The translations under genes were made by a program, and so were the position numbers. This document shows positions 36,384 through 43,804 of a DNA stretch of 45,967 bases, in pieces. Numbering within the stretch: position 1 is the stretch's first letter; every line of letters starts with the position of its first letter. Source of the DNA: Marinobacter sp. (lineage in GTDB: Bacteria; Pseudomonadota; Gammaproteobacteria; Pseudomonadales; Oleiphilaceae); contig JAAZVL010000004.1 in the NCBI GenBank assembly GCA_018623515.1, positions 1 to 45,967 on the forward strand. The letters are read 5' to 3'. The notes under the pieces were generated by a model, which saw only the letters and a list, made by a program, of their open reading frames with translations, was not told the origin of the DNA and searched no databases.

Positions 36384-36445
36384 CTGTCATACAGTGGTCA
36401 TTGGACAGTCACCCCAGTGTCACAGCCGGTTCATAGCCTTGTCGG
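36384..36445 (+). promoter_or_regulatory. Array of 11-bp repeated PhoB-like half-sites upstream of olsB
   Basis: Heptamers recur every 11 bp: CTGTCAT (36384-36390), TGGTCAT (36395-36401), CAGTCAC (36406-36412), GTGTCAC (36417-36423), GGTTCAT (36428-36434), and a weak TTGTCGG (36439-36445). The first four are closest to the Pho-box half-site CTGTCAT, which PhoB binds as 11-bp direct repeats. The array ends about 25 bases before the olsB start at 36471. PhoB itself is not in the window, so this is inference from sequence. Confidence 0.65.
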
Positions 36446-36470
36446 TAAATGGACACAAAGAGACCAAGCC

Positions 36471-37232
36471 ATGACCGCACAAACCGCGAAAGCCAGGCAA
36501 AGCTCACGACAGCTCCGGACCGCCATCACCCGTGACCCGATCCTGATCGAGCAGGCCCAGCGGCTTCGCTACGACGTTTTTTCCGCAGAGTACGGCAGTG
36601 ACCTCGGCGCCACCACGCCCGGCATTGACGCCGACGCCTACGACACACTCTGCGATCATCTGATCGTGACCGACAGCCGGACCGGCAACCTGATTGCCAC
36701 CACCCGGGTACTGCCTGAAAGCCGGATCAGGGACGTCAGTGAGTTCTATTCGGCGGGGGAATTCGATCTCTCCGCCCTGGCCTCGCTGTCCGGCAGTGTG
36801 GCCGAACTCGGACGCACCTGCGTCCACCCCGACTACCGCAACGGTGCCACCATCAGCCTGCTCTGGGCCACTCTGGCGGAGTACCTGATCAAACACCGGA
36901 TTGACTACCTGATTGGTTGCGCCAGCATTGGCATGTCCGACGGCGGCCACAAGGCCTGGCGGATTGCCCATCACCTGCAGGCCACTTACCTGGCCGACGA
37001 GTCGTTCCGGGTCACGCCGCTACGGGAATTGCCGCACCTGACGAACGCCCCGGCCACCGACCGTCCGGTCGATGTTCCACCACTGATCCGCGCCTACATG
37101 CGACTGGGCGCGAGGGTGTGCGGTGCGCCTTGCTGGGATCCGGAATTCCGATGTGCTGATTTGCTGGTACTGCTGGAAGTGGACAATCTGGCCGCCCGGT
37201 ACAGCCGCCATTTCATGGGCCGGGCGTCGTGA
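36471..37232 (+). CDS. olsB: L-ornithine N-alpha-acyltransferase OlsB
   Basis: A 253-residue GNAT-like (hemolysin-family) acyltransferase that attaches a 3-hydroxyacyl chain from ACP to ornithine, making lyso-ornithine lipid. Core blocks: AQRLRYDVFSAEYGSDLG near the N-terminus, DHLIVTDSRTGNLIATTRVL, and LGRTCVHPDYRNGATISLLW in the middle. I chose the ATG at 36471; an upstream GTG at 36417 would place the start inside the repeat array. It precedes olsA by 19 bp. Ornithine lipids contain no phosphorus, so control by PhoB would make sense. Confidence 0.93.
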   Translation: MTAQTAKARQSSRQLRTAITRDPILIEQAQRLRYDVFSAEYGSDLGATTPGIDADAYDTLCDHLIVTDSRTGNLIATTRVLPESRIRDVSEFYSAGEFDLSALASLSGSVAELGRTCVHPDYRNGATISLLWATLAEYLIKHRIDYLIGCASIGMSDGGHKAWRIAHHLQATYLADESFRVTPLRELPHLTNAPATDRPVDVPPLIRAYMRLGARVCGAPCWDPEFRCADLLVLLEVDNLAARYSRHFMGRAS

Positions 37233-37251
37233 GCCCGGCCAGGTCAATCCG

Positions 37252-38070
37252 ATGATTGGCTCACTGCGACTGGCCATTCGCCTGGGTGCCTTTACCCTGT
37301 TTCTGGCGGCCATTACCGTCCTTGCCCTGGCTCTCAGGGTCGGAGATGTCGTGACCAGGAAAAAACTGGACCGAACGCCCTGGGCGGCCCGATGTTTCCG
37401 CGGCGCCTGCCGTTGCCTGGGTCTGGACATACGATGGCATGGCCCGGTACCACAGGCCAATTCCCTGGTGGTCAGCAACCACATCAGCTGGTGCGATATT
37501 CCCATCCTGGGCGGGCTGGCGCCGGTCCGGTTTCTGTCCAAGGCCGAGGTGGCGAAATGGCCCCTGATCGGCTGGCTTGCGCAACAGGCCGGGACCTTGT
37601 TCATACGGCGCGGGGGTGGCCAGGCGCGGCAGGTGAGGTCAGCCATCGGGTCTGCCCTGGCATCCGGGGAATCGGTGCTGATCTTCCCGGAGGGCACTAC
37701 CAGTGCCGGTCTGACCGTACTTCCGTTTCACGGCCTGTTACTGAGCGCCGCCCGGGAGGCCAACGTCACAATCCAGCCGGCGACCATCTGCTATCGGCGG
37801 GAAGGCAGACCCGACCATGTGGCTCCATTCATCGGTGACGATGACTTCCACAGCCACCTGATCCGGCTGCTGAAGAACCCGCCATCCCGGGTGGATGTGC
37901 TGTTCCATGAGCCAGTAGCAACGACTGGCGACCTCAAGTCATCGGAACTGGCCCGCCAGCTTCAGGAGACGGTTCTGGACGGCCTGCGCCGATTGCAGGC
38001 CGGTGAAGCGGACCTGGCTGCGGCGCCAGTCAGAACAGGGGCCGTCCCTGGGCTATCTCGTCTTCGGTAG
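37252..38070 (+). CDS. olsA: Lyso-ornithine lipid O-acyltransferase OlsA (PlsC family)
   Basis: A 272-residue membrane acyltransferase of the PlsC/AGPAT family that adds the second acyl chain to lyso-ornithine lipid. The HX4D catalytic motif is in SNHISWCDIPIL, the FPEGTTSAG block follows, and an N-terminal membrane anchor lies at ~8-28. The ATG at 37252 has AGGT upstream and matches the family start. It lies 19 bp after olsB. The last 41 bases overlap the 3' end of the convergent SlyD-like gene. On its own it could be a general 1-acylglycerol-3-phosphate acyltransferase; the neighbour olsB supports OlsA. Confidence 0.9.
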   Translation: MIGSLRLAIRLGAFTLFLAAITVLALALRVGDVVTRKKLDRTPWAARCFRGACRCLGLDIRWHGPVPQANSLVVSNHISWCDIPILGGLAPVRFLSKAEVAKWPLIGWLAQQAGTLFIRRGGGQARQVRSAIGSALASGESVLIFPEGTTSAGLTVLPFHGLLLSAAREANVTIQPATICYRREGRPDHVAPFIGDDDFHSHLIRLLKNPPSRVDVLFHEPVATTGDLKSSELARQLQETVLDGLRRLQAGEADLAAAPVRTGAVPGLSRLR

Positions 38071-38500
38071 CCTCTCGGCGGCCGACAATTTCCAGATCGA
38101 AATACAGGGTGAAACCGGCCAGGGGATGATTGGCATCCACTTTCACCAGGTTGCCATCGATGCCGACTACCTGCACCACCTGGGCCTCATCCCCGGTATT
38201 GGTCTGGAACTTCATGCCGACCTGGAGATTCTCCACGCCTTCGAACAACGAGCGCGGCACCTTGCGCACCAGGTCTTCACGATGTTCGCCGTAAGCCATG
38301 GAAGGCGGGATGGTAACTTCCAGGCAATCGCCCACATTCCGGTCCTTCACGGCCTCCTGGATGCCCTTGATGATCTCGGGGCTTCCGTAGACAAAGTGCA
38401 GGGGCTCGCTGCCCTCGGAGGTATCGACCAGCTCCCCGGCCTTGTTTTTCAGGACATAGTGAACGGTAAAAACATCGGGTTTGGTATCGGGTTCTTGCAT
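38030..38500 (-). CDS. FKBP-type peptidyl-prolyl cis-trans isomerase, SlyD-like
   Basis: A 156-residue SlyD/FKBP-like isomerase: VHYVLKNKAGELVDTSEG at the N-terminus, the IF (insert-in-flap) chaperone domain around LVRKVPRSLFEGVENLQVGM, and NHPLAGFTLYFDLEIVGRRE at the end. It lacks the metal-binding His/Cys-rich tail of E. coli SlyD, so Ni2+ handling is not expected. It overlaps the olsA 3' end by 41 bases on the opposite strand. The start at 38500 touches the stop of the preceding CoA-transferase gene. Confidence 0.92.
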   Translation of the reverse strand: MQEPDTKPDVFTVHYVLKNKAGELVDTSEGSEPLHFVYGSPEIIKGIQEAVKDRNVGDCLEVTIPPSMAYGEHREDLVRKVPRSLFEGVENLQVGMKFQTNTGDEAQVVQVVGIDGNLVKVDANHPLAGFTLYFDLEIVGRREATEDEIAQGRPLF

Positions 38501-40707
38501 CAGGTTTTCGAGTTTCCTGTATCCGGTGGTGTTTCAAGCTGCTGCAGGCCGTGAATGACCAGTCTCTGGTCCAGCTTCTCCCGCAGGCCTCGGGGATTGC
38601 TCAACCCCATTCGCGCCAGTAGCGGCTGGTAGCGTCCTTCTTCATCACTGGCCCGGGCAGCCTGCCAGAGGGTCGACAGTTTACCACGGCGGGTGGCCGT
38701 TGCGGCCTTGAGGCCTTTAAGGGCTTTCCCTAACGTCAATTCCTCGTCCGTGAAATCCCGGCCAAACGGGAAGGCGGAGAAGCGTTCGCCGTTGCCCGCG
38801 GCGGCCAGGGCCGACCGTACCGCCTGAGGCGTGTTATTACACCAGGAGGCTGGCAGGGTAAACGACGGATCCACCTTGCCGGCTTTCTGAGCCTGCTTGA
38901 GCAACTCCTGCTGGAATCTGGAGTCGGCGATGCGAATCAGGCGTAGGTACACCTGCTCGTCAGGCTGGCCTCGCAGATCGGCGATGCCGTATTCGGTCAC
39001 CACAATATCCCGCAGGTGGCGGGGAATGGTGCAGTGGGCATAGTTGAAGACGATATTGGAAAAGGTTTTTCCTTTCGAAGTGCGGGTCGCTCGCATGGTC
39101 AGGATGGAGCGGGCGCCGGGCAGCTCATGGGCCATGGCGACAAAGTTGTACTGCCCCCCGACACCACTGACGACCCGACCATCATCAAGGCCATCGGAGA
39201 CCGCAGCGCCGTTGAGCGTATACATCATCGCCGAGTTCACAAAGCGGCCATGCCTGCGTTGTGCCGCTTTCAGCCTCTGCCGGCCGAACGGGTGATCGTA
39301 GAGATGATTGATGAAATTGACGCTGGTCATGCAGATCCGGTCACGCTGATGCCCGGGCATATCCCGCAAGGACTGATAGAAGTTTTCCGGCCCGACGTAG
39401 AAGGCGCCATGCATGCAGATGCCACCTTTCAGGCCGTCACCGAGCATCAGTGACTCAATCACCCGACGGGTATCGGGATTGTCCAGATCGCCGTCCACGG
39501 ACTGATCGGAAGCGAGCAGGCGTCCGCCTCTGAACTCAACCTCCGGCGCAAAAATTCCCCAGCGGACAAGCCAGTTCACGTCCCTGGCCCTGAGCGGGGA
39601 GTCAATCAGTTCCGCCTCTCGCAGAGTGTCCAGCATGGCAAGGCTCGGGCTGGTGTCGATGTCGCCCCGGTTGATCAGTTCCTGCAAGCCGGCATGATCA
39701 AACACCTCCCGCGACAGGATGCCAGCTTCCATGAGATACAGAAAACCGTCCACCATCATCTCACTACAGCCGTAGATTCCCTCCTCGAAGCGCCCCGTGC
39801 CGCCATACTCGTTAACCACGGGAAACTCCTCGCCGACCCGGAGATGGTCAAAGAGCATCCGCCAGTCTTCATTATATTTGTGGCGAAGAATGGCACTGTA
39901 GACAAAGGCAGCCCCGAGTGAACCAATCCCCACCTGGAGGGTACCCCCATCCTTCAACAGGCAACTGGCATAGAACCCGATCATGTGGTCTTCCGGACTG
40001 ATCGCCATCTGTGGCGCCGAGAACAGCGGGTAGTCGGTCGAAGGCTGCTCCAGAACCACATCGAAATTGCTCTCGTCGATGGCGGCATGATGGCCCATGA
40101 AGGGCAGATTGGCGTTGAGTTCGGCCACCAGTGCCACCGGCGTGCCACTGGCCTCCAGCTCCCGCATGAGGGGGATGAGATCCAGGGTCAGATCCGGGTT
40201 GCAACTCAGACTCACTTTGCCCGGCGCACCATGGCTGTCGCCGGGCGAAACCAGTTGCCCCAGGACATTTACCCCCAACGCCATCAGATCCCGAATGGCG
40301 TGGGTGTAATTGGTGCAGACGTAATTTCGCTGTTGGCCCCGGTTGTTCAGGTGGGAACCGGCCTTGAAGTAGAATTCGGAGACGGTGACATTCGAGGGCA
40401 GACGGTTTAGTGAGACATCCCGCTCAAAGGCAAGGTCCGGGATCTGCCCGTACAAACGCTCGGCGAAGGGCCCCATGAACCGCTGCTCCAGAGAGGAGCT
40501 TCCGCGCGGGGCCAGCAGGGACAGCGCCGTAAAAATGTGCAGCTGGAGATCCGGGTCCCGCTTTGCACGCTCGTACAAGGCGTTCACGAAACGAATCGGC
40601 TTGCCCAACCCCAGGGGCAGACCGAGGGTTATCTCCTTGCCGACCCGGCGAATCACCTCATCCACACAGGCATCCACGTCTTGCAGGCGCTGACTGCTTT
40701 CCGACAT
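38500..40707 (-). CDS. Long acetyl-CoA hydrolase/CoA-transferase family protein
   Basis: A 735-residue protein of the acetyl-CoA hydrolase/transferase superfamily. N-terminal block EITLGLPLGLGKPIRFVNALYE; the glycine-rich GTLQVGIGSLGAAFVYSA block in the middle; C-terminal GVGGQYNFVAMAHELPGARSI and VVTEYGIADLRGQPDEQVY, typical of class I CoA transferases/hydrolases. It is 100-250 residues longer than ordinary members. The ATG at 40707 has AGGAG seven bases upstream and is preferred over the frame's earlier start. It precedes the slyD-like gene with touching stop/start. Acceptor and donor are unknown; acetate or other short acyl groups are plausible. Confidence 0.88.
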   Translation of the reverse strand: MSESSQRLQDVDACVDEVIRRVGKEITLGLPLGLGKPIRFVNALYERAKRDPDLQLHIFTALSLLAPRGSSSLEQRFMGPFAERLYGQIPDLAFERDVSLNRLPSNVTVSEFYFKAGSHLNNRGQQRNYVCTNYTHAIRDLMALGVNVLGQLVSPGDSHGAPGKVSLSCNPDLTLDLIPLMRELEASGTPVALVAELNANLPFMGHHAAIDESNFDVVLEQPSTDYPLFSAPQMAISPEDHMIGFYASCLLKDGGTLQVGIGSLGAAFVYSAILRHKYNEDWRMLFDHLRVGEEFPVVNEYGGTGRFEEGIYGCSEMMVDGFLYLMEAGILSREVFDHAGLQELINRGDIDTSPSLAMLDTLREAELIDSPLRARDVNWLVRWGIFAPEVEFRGGRLLASDQSVDGDLDNPDTRRVIESLMLGDGLKGGICMHGAFYVGPENFYQSLRDMPGHQRDRICMTSVNFINHLYDHPFGRQRLKAAQRRHGRFVNSAMMYTLNGAAVSDGLDDGRVVSGVGGQYNFVAMAHELPGARSILTMRATRTSKGKTFSNIVFNYAHCTIPRHLRDIVVTEYGIADLRGQPDEQVYLRLIRIADSRFQQELLKQAQKAGKVDPSFTLPASWCNNTPQAVRSALAAAGNGERFSAFPFGRDFTDEELTLGKALKGLKAATATRRGKLSTLWQAARASDEEGRYQPLLARMGLSNPRGLREKLDQRLVIHGLQQLETPPDTGNSKT

Positions 40708-40882
40708 CACCAAGCTCCTTCTTGTTTTCCGGACCACAACAGGATTATGGACCAATAATCACACGGCAATGCCGCCCAGACAATGCGCCAGATCAGTAAC
40801 CAGACCAGTTGGAGATGGGGAGGTGAGAAAGGCAGGGAAGAAGGTAAACCCGGACAACCCGGAATTCAGGCGAACCTCAGAT

Positions 40883-41209
40883 TCAGAAGTTCCACTTGAG
40901 GTTGAGACAGGCACCTTCGTTGAGCAGGGCGATTCCGTGATCCGGCTGGGCGGGGTCAGAGGCATAGTGCCTGTCGTCCGAACGGGACCGGGTGAGCGAG
41001 AGGCTGAGCAGCCTGGAACCGATTTCGGTGATAGCCTCGGAACTGTCATCCTCGAAGTTTCCCACCATTCGCTCCTGGATCTGATAAAGCTCCTGAACGG
41101 TATTCACCGGCTCCGGCTCCTCGCCGAACGGGCGCTCGGCGGCATCGGCGCGGACGACAAAGGCGACGAGATTGAGAGCAAGCAGGGCGACAAAAATACG
41201 AATAATCAT
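40883..41209 (-). CDS. Small secreted protein of unknown function
   Basis: A 108-residue protein with a signal peptide (hydrophobic 5-20, then RADAAERPF, likely cleavage near Ala24). The mature part is acidic and then Ser/Arg-rich (RLLSLSLTRSRSDD), ending in ALLNEGACLNLKWNF with one Cys. I recognise no domain. The putative start has only a weak ribosome binding site. Upstream (41210-41431) is AT-rich and has two TTGACA hexamers on the minus strand. It is separate from the flanking CoA-transferase and aldo/keto reductase genes, so its role is unassigned. Confidence 0.6.
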   Translation of the reverse strand: MIIRIFVALLALNLVAFVVRADAAERPFGEEPEPVNTVQELYQIQERMVGNFEDDSSEAITEIGSRLLSLSLTRSRSDDRHYASDPAQPDHGIALLNEGACLNLKWNF

Positions 41210-41290
41210 GACACTGACAAGGACCTGTAATCCGGAACAAACAACTTTGGATGACCTAGGCTAAAGTCTAATGAATGATCCCGGAATTGA

Positions 41291-41306
41291 TGTGAATTTG
41301 CACACA
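41291..41306. promoter_or_regulatory. CRP/Vfr-like inverted repeat upstream of the small secreted protein
   Basis: TGTGA at 41291-41295 and ACACA at 41302-41306 around a six-base spacer match TGTGA-N6-TCACA with one mismatch. It lies about 85 bases upstream of the gene at 41209. One mismatch in a short motif is weak evidence. Confidence 0.35.
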
Positions 41307-41321
41307 ATCACGCCGGTTTTT

Positions 41322-41349
41322 TGTCAATTTTTAGCCACCTTTTTGTCAA
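41322..41349 (-). promoter_or_regulatory. Duplicated TTGACA elements 22 bp apart
   Basis: On the minus strand two TTGACA hexamers (about 41349-41344 and 41327-41322) are separated by 22 bp, each within T/A-rich runs. They could be alternative -35 elements for the secreted-protein gene, but no -10 is convincing at 17 bp. The plus-strand reading (TTGTCAA twice at 22 bp) resembles a weak Pho box, but no gene lies in that direction. Confidence 0.35.
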
Positions 41350-41380
41350 AAAATAATCCTCGATATTTCAGAATGTAACC

Positions 41381-41413
41381 GCAGCTTCGAACCGCTCCCG
41401 GGCCCGAAGCTGC
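41381..41413 (-). terminator. Hairpin downstream of the aldo/keto reductase gene
   Basis: A 9-bp stem GCAGCTTCG/CGAAGCTGC (41381-41389 and 41405-41413) lies about 18 bases after the stop at 41432. The T run is missing, so it may be a Rho-dependent or stabilising structure rather than a strong intrinsic terminator. Confidence 0.4.
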
Positions 41414-41431
41414 CGCTGCCCGAATCGAGAA

Positions 41432-42469
41432 TCAGGGACAGGGGTAAGTAAACTCCCGATGAATCTCCTCGATCGCTTCGAGAACCGGCTCGCCCAGGGT
41501 GATATCGGCAGAGCCGATGTTCTCGCGAAGCTGTTCCATCGTGGTCGCTCCGATGATGTTGCTGGTCACGAAGCTCCGACTATTGACATAGGCAAGCGCC
41601 AGCTCGCTCGGCGTCAGGTCGTTCTGGCGGGCCAGCTCGACATAGGCGCGGGTTGCATCCATGCCACGATCCGACGTGTACCGGCTGAAGCGTTCATAGA
41701 GCGTCAGCCGCCCCTTCTCCGGCCACTTGCCGCCGAGATACTTGCCCGAAAGCATGCCGAAGGCCAGGGGCGAATAGGCCAGCAAACCGGTCTGCTCGCG
41801 ATGGGCAAACTCCGCCAGCCCCACCTCGAACGAGCGGTTCAGCAGGTTATAGGGATTCTGGATACTGACCACCCTTGGCCAGCCTTTTTCCCGGGACAGG
41901 CGCAGGTACTCGGAGGTCCCCCAGGGCGTCTCGTTGGACAGCCCGATGTGGCGGACCTTCCCTTCCCGAACCAGTTCGTCCAGCGCTGACAGGGTCTCCT
42001 CGATGGGCGTGGCGTCCTCATCCGCCTTGTGCACATAGCCCAGCTTGCCGAAAAAGTTCGCATTCCGGTCCGGCCAGTGCACCTGGTACAGATCGATGTA
42101 ATCCGTCTGCAGGCGCTTGAGACTGTCCTCGCAGGCCTGGCGAATGTGGTCCCGGGTCAGTCTAGGGCCATTGCGCAGATAGCTCAGGCCATTGCCGGGG
42201 CCCGCCACCTTGGAGGCAATCACCAGATCGTCTCGCCGGCCCCGCCGGGCCAGCCAGTTGCCCAGATAGGTTTCGGTCCGCCCCTGGGTTTCCGGTTTCG
42301 GCGGCACCGGGTACATCTCCGCCGCGTCGATGAAGTTGATACCCTCACCGGTCGCATAATCCAGCTGCTCGAAGGCTTCCTGTTCGCTGTTCTGCTCGCC
42401 CCAGGTCATGGTTCCGAGGCAGATAAGGCTCACATCAATGTCGGTATTACCTAGCTTTCGCGTCTGCAT
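41432..42469 (-). CDS. Aldo/keto reductase, Tas-like
   Basis: A 345-residue NADP(H)-dependent aldo/keto reductase with a TIM-barrel fold, of the Tas subgroup: N-terminus MQTRKLGNTDIDVSLICLGTMTWGEQNSEQ, catalytic Asp/Tyr block DAAEMYPVPPKPETQGRTE, then LVIASKVAGPGN and DYIDLYQVHWPDRN, and a C-terminal NADP region FVTSNIIGATTMEQLREN. Length and the PVPPKPETQGRTE insert match Tas. It is divergent from the glycosyltransferase gene across 114 bp that holds a Pho-box-like repeat reading the other way. The substrate is unknown. Confidence 0.94.
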   Translation of the reverse strand: MQTRKLGNTDIDVSLICLGTMTWGEQNSEQEAFEQLDYATGEGINFIDAAEMYPVPPKPETQGRTETYLGNWLARRGRRDDLVIASKVAGPGNGLSYLRNGPRLTRDHIRQACEDSLKRLQTDYIDLYQVHWPDRNANFFGKLGYVHKADEDATPIEETLSALDELVREGKVRHIGLSNETPWGTSEYLRLSREKGWPRVVSIQNPYNLLNRSFEVGLAEFAHREQTGLLAYSPLAFGMLSGKYLGGKWPEKGRLTLYERFSRYTSDRGMDATRAYVELARQNDLTPSELALAYVNSRSFVTSNIIGATTMEQLRENIGSADITLGEPVLEAIEEIHREFTYPCP

Positions 42470-42506
42470 ATCGTCTCCGCTTCAGTTCATTGCACGGGTA
42501 AAAGGA

Positions 42507-42535
42507 ATGTCACGGGAATGTCGCATAACTGTCAT
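42507..42535 (+). promoter_or_regulatory. Three 11-bp spaced PhoB-like half-sites upstream of the glycosyltransferase-PAP2 genes
   Basis: Heptamers ATGTCAC (42507-42513), ATGTCGC (42518-42524) and CTGTCAT (42529-42535) repeat with exact 11-bp spacing, each separated by four bases, as in a Pho box. A -10-like CATAGT lies at 42546-42551, 10 bp beyond the last half-site, the typical spacing of PhoB-activated promoters. The predicted start site would be near 42558, just before the GTG at 42584. Confidence 0.65.
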
Positions 42536-42583
42536 GTGCGCTTCCCATAGTGAAGACATGTAAGAGGAACCACAGGAAACACC

Positions 42584-43804
42584 GTGACCCAGACCACCCA
42601 GCCCAACCGGCGCCAGCAACACATTACCATTGTTTCCGAGACTTTTCCGCCGGAAATCAATGGCGTGGCCAATACGCTGAGACACCTGTGCCAGGGGCTG
42701 ATGCAGCGGGGCCACAGGGTGAGCGTGGTCCGGCCCCGGCAGCGGCATGAAGTAACCGGTTCCACCGCCAGCGCAGGAGATGCCCTGTTCAATGAGGAAC
42801 TCGTGGTTCCGGGGCTGCCACTACCCGGCTACGCCGACCTCCGGTTCGGCATCGCCAGCTCCCGTCGCCTGGCTCGTCTCTGGCAGAACGAGCGCCCCGA
42901 TGCGGTTTATGTCGCCACCCAGGGACCACTGGGACTGGCGGCTGTCAGTGCCGCCCGACGGGTCGGCATTCCGGTCAGTTCCGGCTTTCACACCAATTTC
43001 CACCAGTACAGCCGCTATTACGGCGTTGGCGCCCTGGAGCGGATTCTGTGTGCCTACGGCCGCTGGTTCCACAACCGCACGGATATAACCCTGGTGCCCA
43101 CCCGCAAGATGCAGCAGGTGACCCGGGCCATGGGCATTTCAGCCACCGGCCTGTGGAGCCGGGGCATCGACAGCCACCGTTTCTCCCCCCACAAGCGGGA
43201 TAACGAGCTACGCCGGCAATGGGGACTCGCGCCAAACGACCGGGCGGTCATCTATGTTGGTCGGCTGGCTCCGGAGAAAAACCTGCGCCTGGCTGTGGCC
43301 TGCTATGAGCGGATCCGGGGCCTTCACCCGAATTCCCGGTTCGTCCTCGTTGGCGACGGTCCATTGCGCCGTGAACTGAGCGAACGGCACCCCGAGTACC
43401 TGTTCTGTGGTATCCGCCGGGGTGAAGCACTGGCCAAATTCTATGCCTCGGGCGACCTGTTCCTGTTCCCGAGCAAAACCGACACCTTCGGTAATGTCGT
43501 GCTGGAGGCCATGGCCAGCGGCCTTGCCGTGGTAGCGTTCGACGACGCCGCTGCCAGCGAACACATCCGGAATGAGGAAAACGGAATGAAGGTCGCCCTG
43601 GACGATGACGAGGGCTTCGTCGACTGTGCCCTGAGGCTGGCCGACCAGCCGACACTGCTCGGCCGCCTGCGCAACCAGGCCCGGCTCGATGCACTGGAAC
43701 TCAACTGGTCAGCCCAGATCGAACAGTTCGAACAGCTGGTCCTGAACCCGGATAACAAGGCGGGGTACCATGCCCTCAACAAGCAAAGCATCTCGATTCT
43801 TTGA
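42584..43804 (+). CDS. Glycosyltransferase family 4 protein
   Basis: A 406-residue GT-B-fold glycosyltransferase starting with GTG at 42584 (AGGA six bases upstream). The donor-side motif ITIVSETFPPEINGVANTLRH is at the N-terminus. The C-terminal domain has YVGRLAPEKNLRLAVACYERI and SKTDTFGNVVLEAMASGLAVV, a variant of the EX7E donor-binding pattern with Asp in place of the first Glu. This subfamily includes enzymes that glycosylate diacylglycerol or polyprenyl-type lipid acceptors (MgtA/SqdX-like), but the substrate cannot be read from sequence. It overlaps the PAP2 gene by 35 bases and has Pho-box-like repeats upstream. Confidence 0.9.
   Translation: MTQTTQPNRRQQHITIVSETFPPEINGVANTLRHLCQGLMQRGHRVSVVRPRQRHEVTGSTASAGDALFNEELVVPGLPLPGYADLRFGIASSRRLARLWQNERPDAVYVATQGPLGLAAVSAARRVGIPVSSGFHTNFHQYSRYYGVGALERILCAYGRWFHNRTDITLVPTRKMQQVTRAMGISATGLWSRGIDSHRFSPHKRDNELRRQWGLAPNDRAVIYVGRLAPEKNLRLAVACYERIRGLHPNSRFVLVGDGPLRRELSERHPEYLFCGIRRGEALAKFYASGDLFLFPSKTDTFGNVVLEAMASGLAVVAFDDAAASEHIRNEENGMKVALDDDEGFVDCALRLADQPTLLGRLRNQARLDALELNWSAQIEQFEQLVLNPDNKAGYHALNKQSISIL

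Noticed and set aside
41321..41349. A Pho box from TTGTCAA repeated 22 bp apart
   Set aside because: Only two good half-sites remain with a poor middle unit, and on the plus strand it would point at no gene start.
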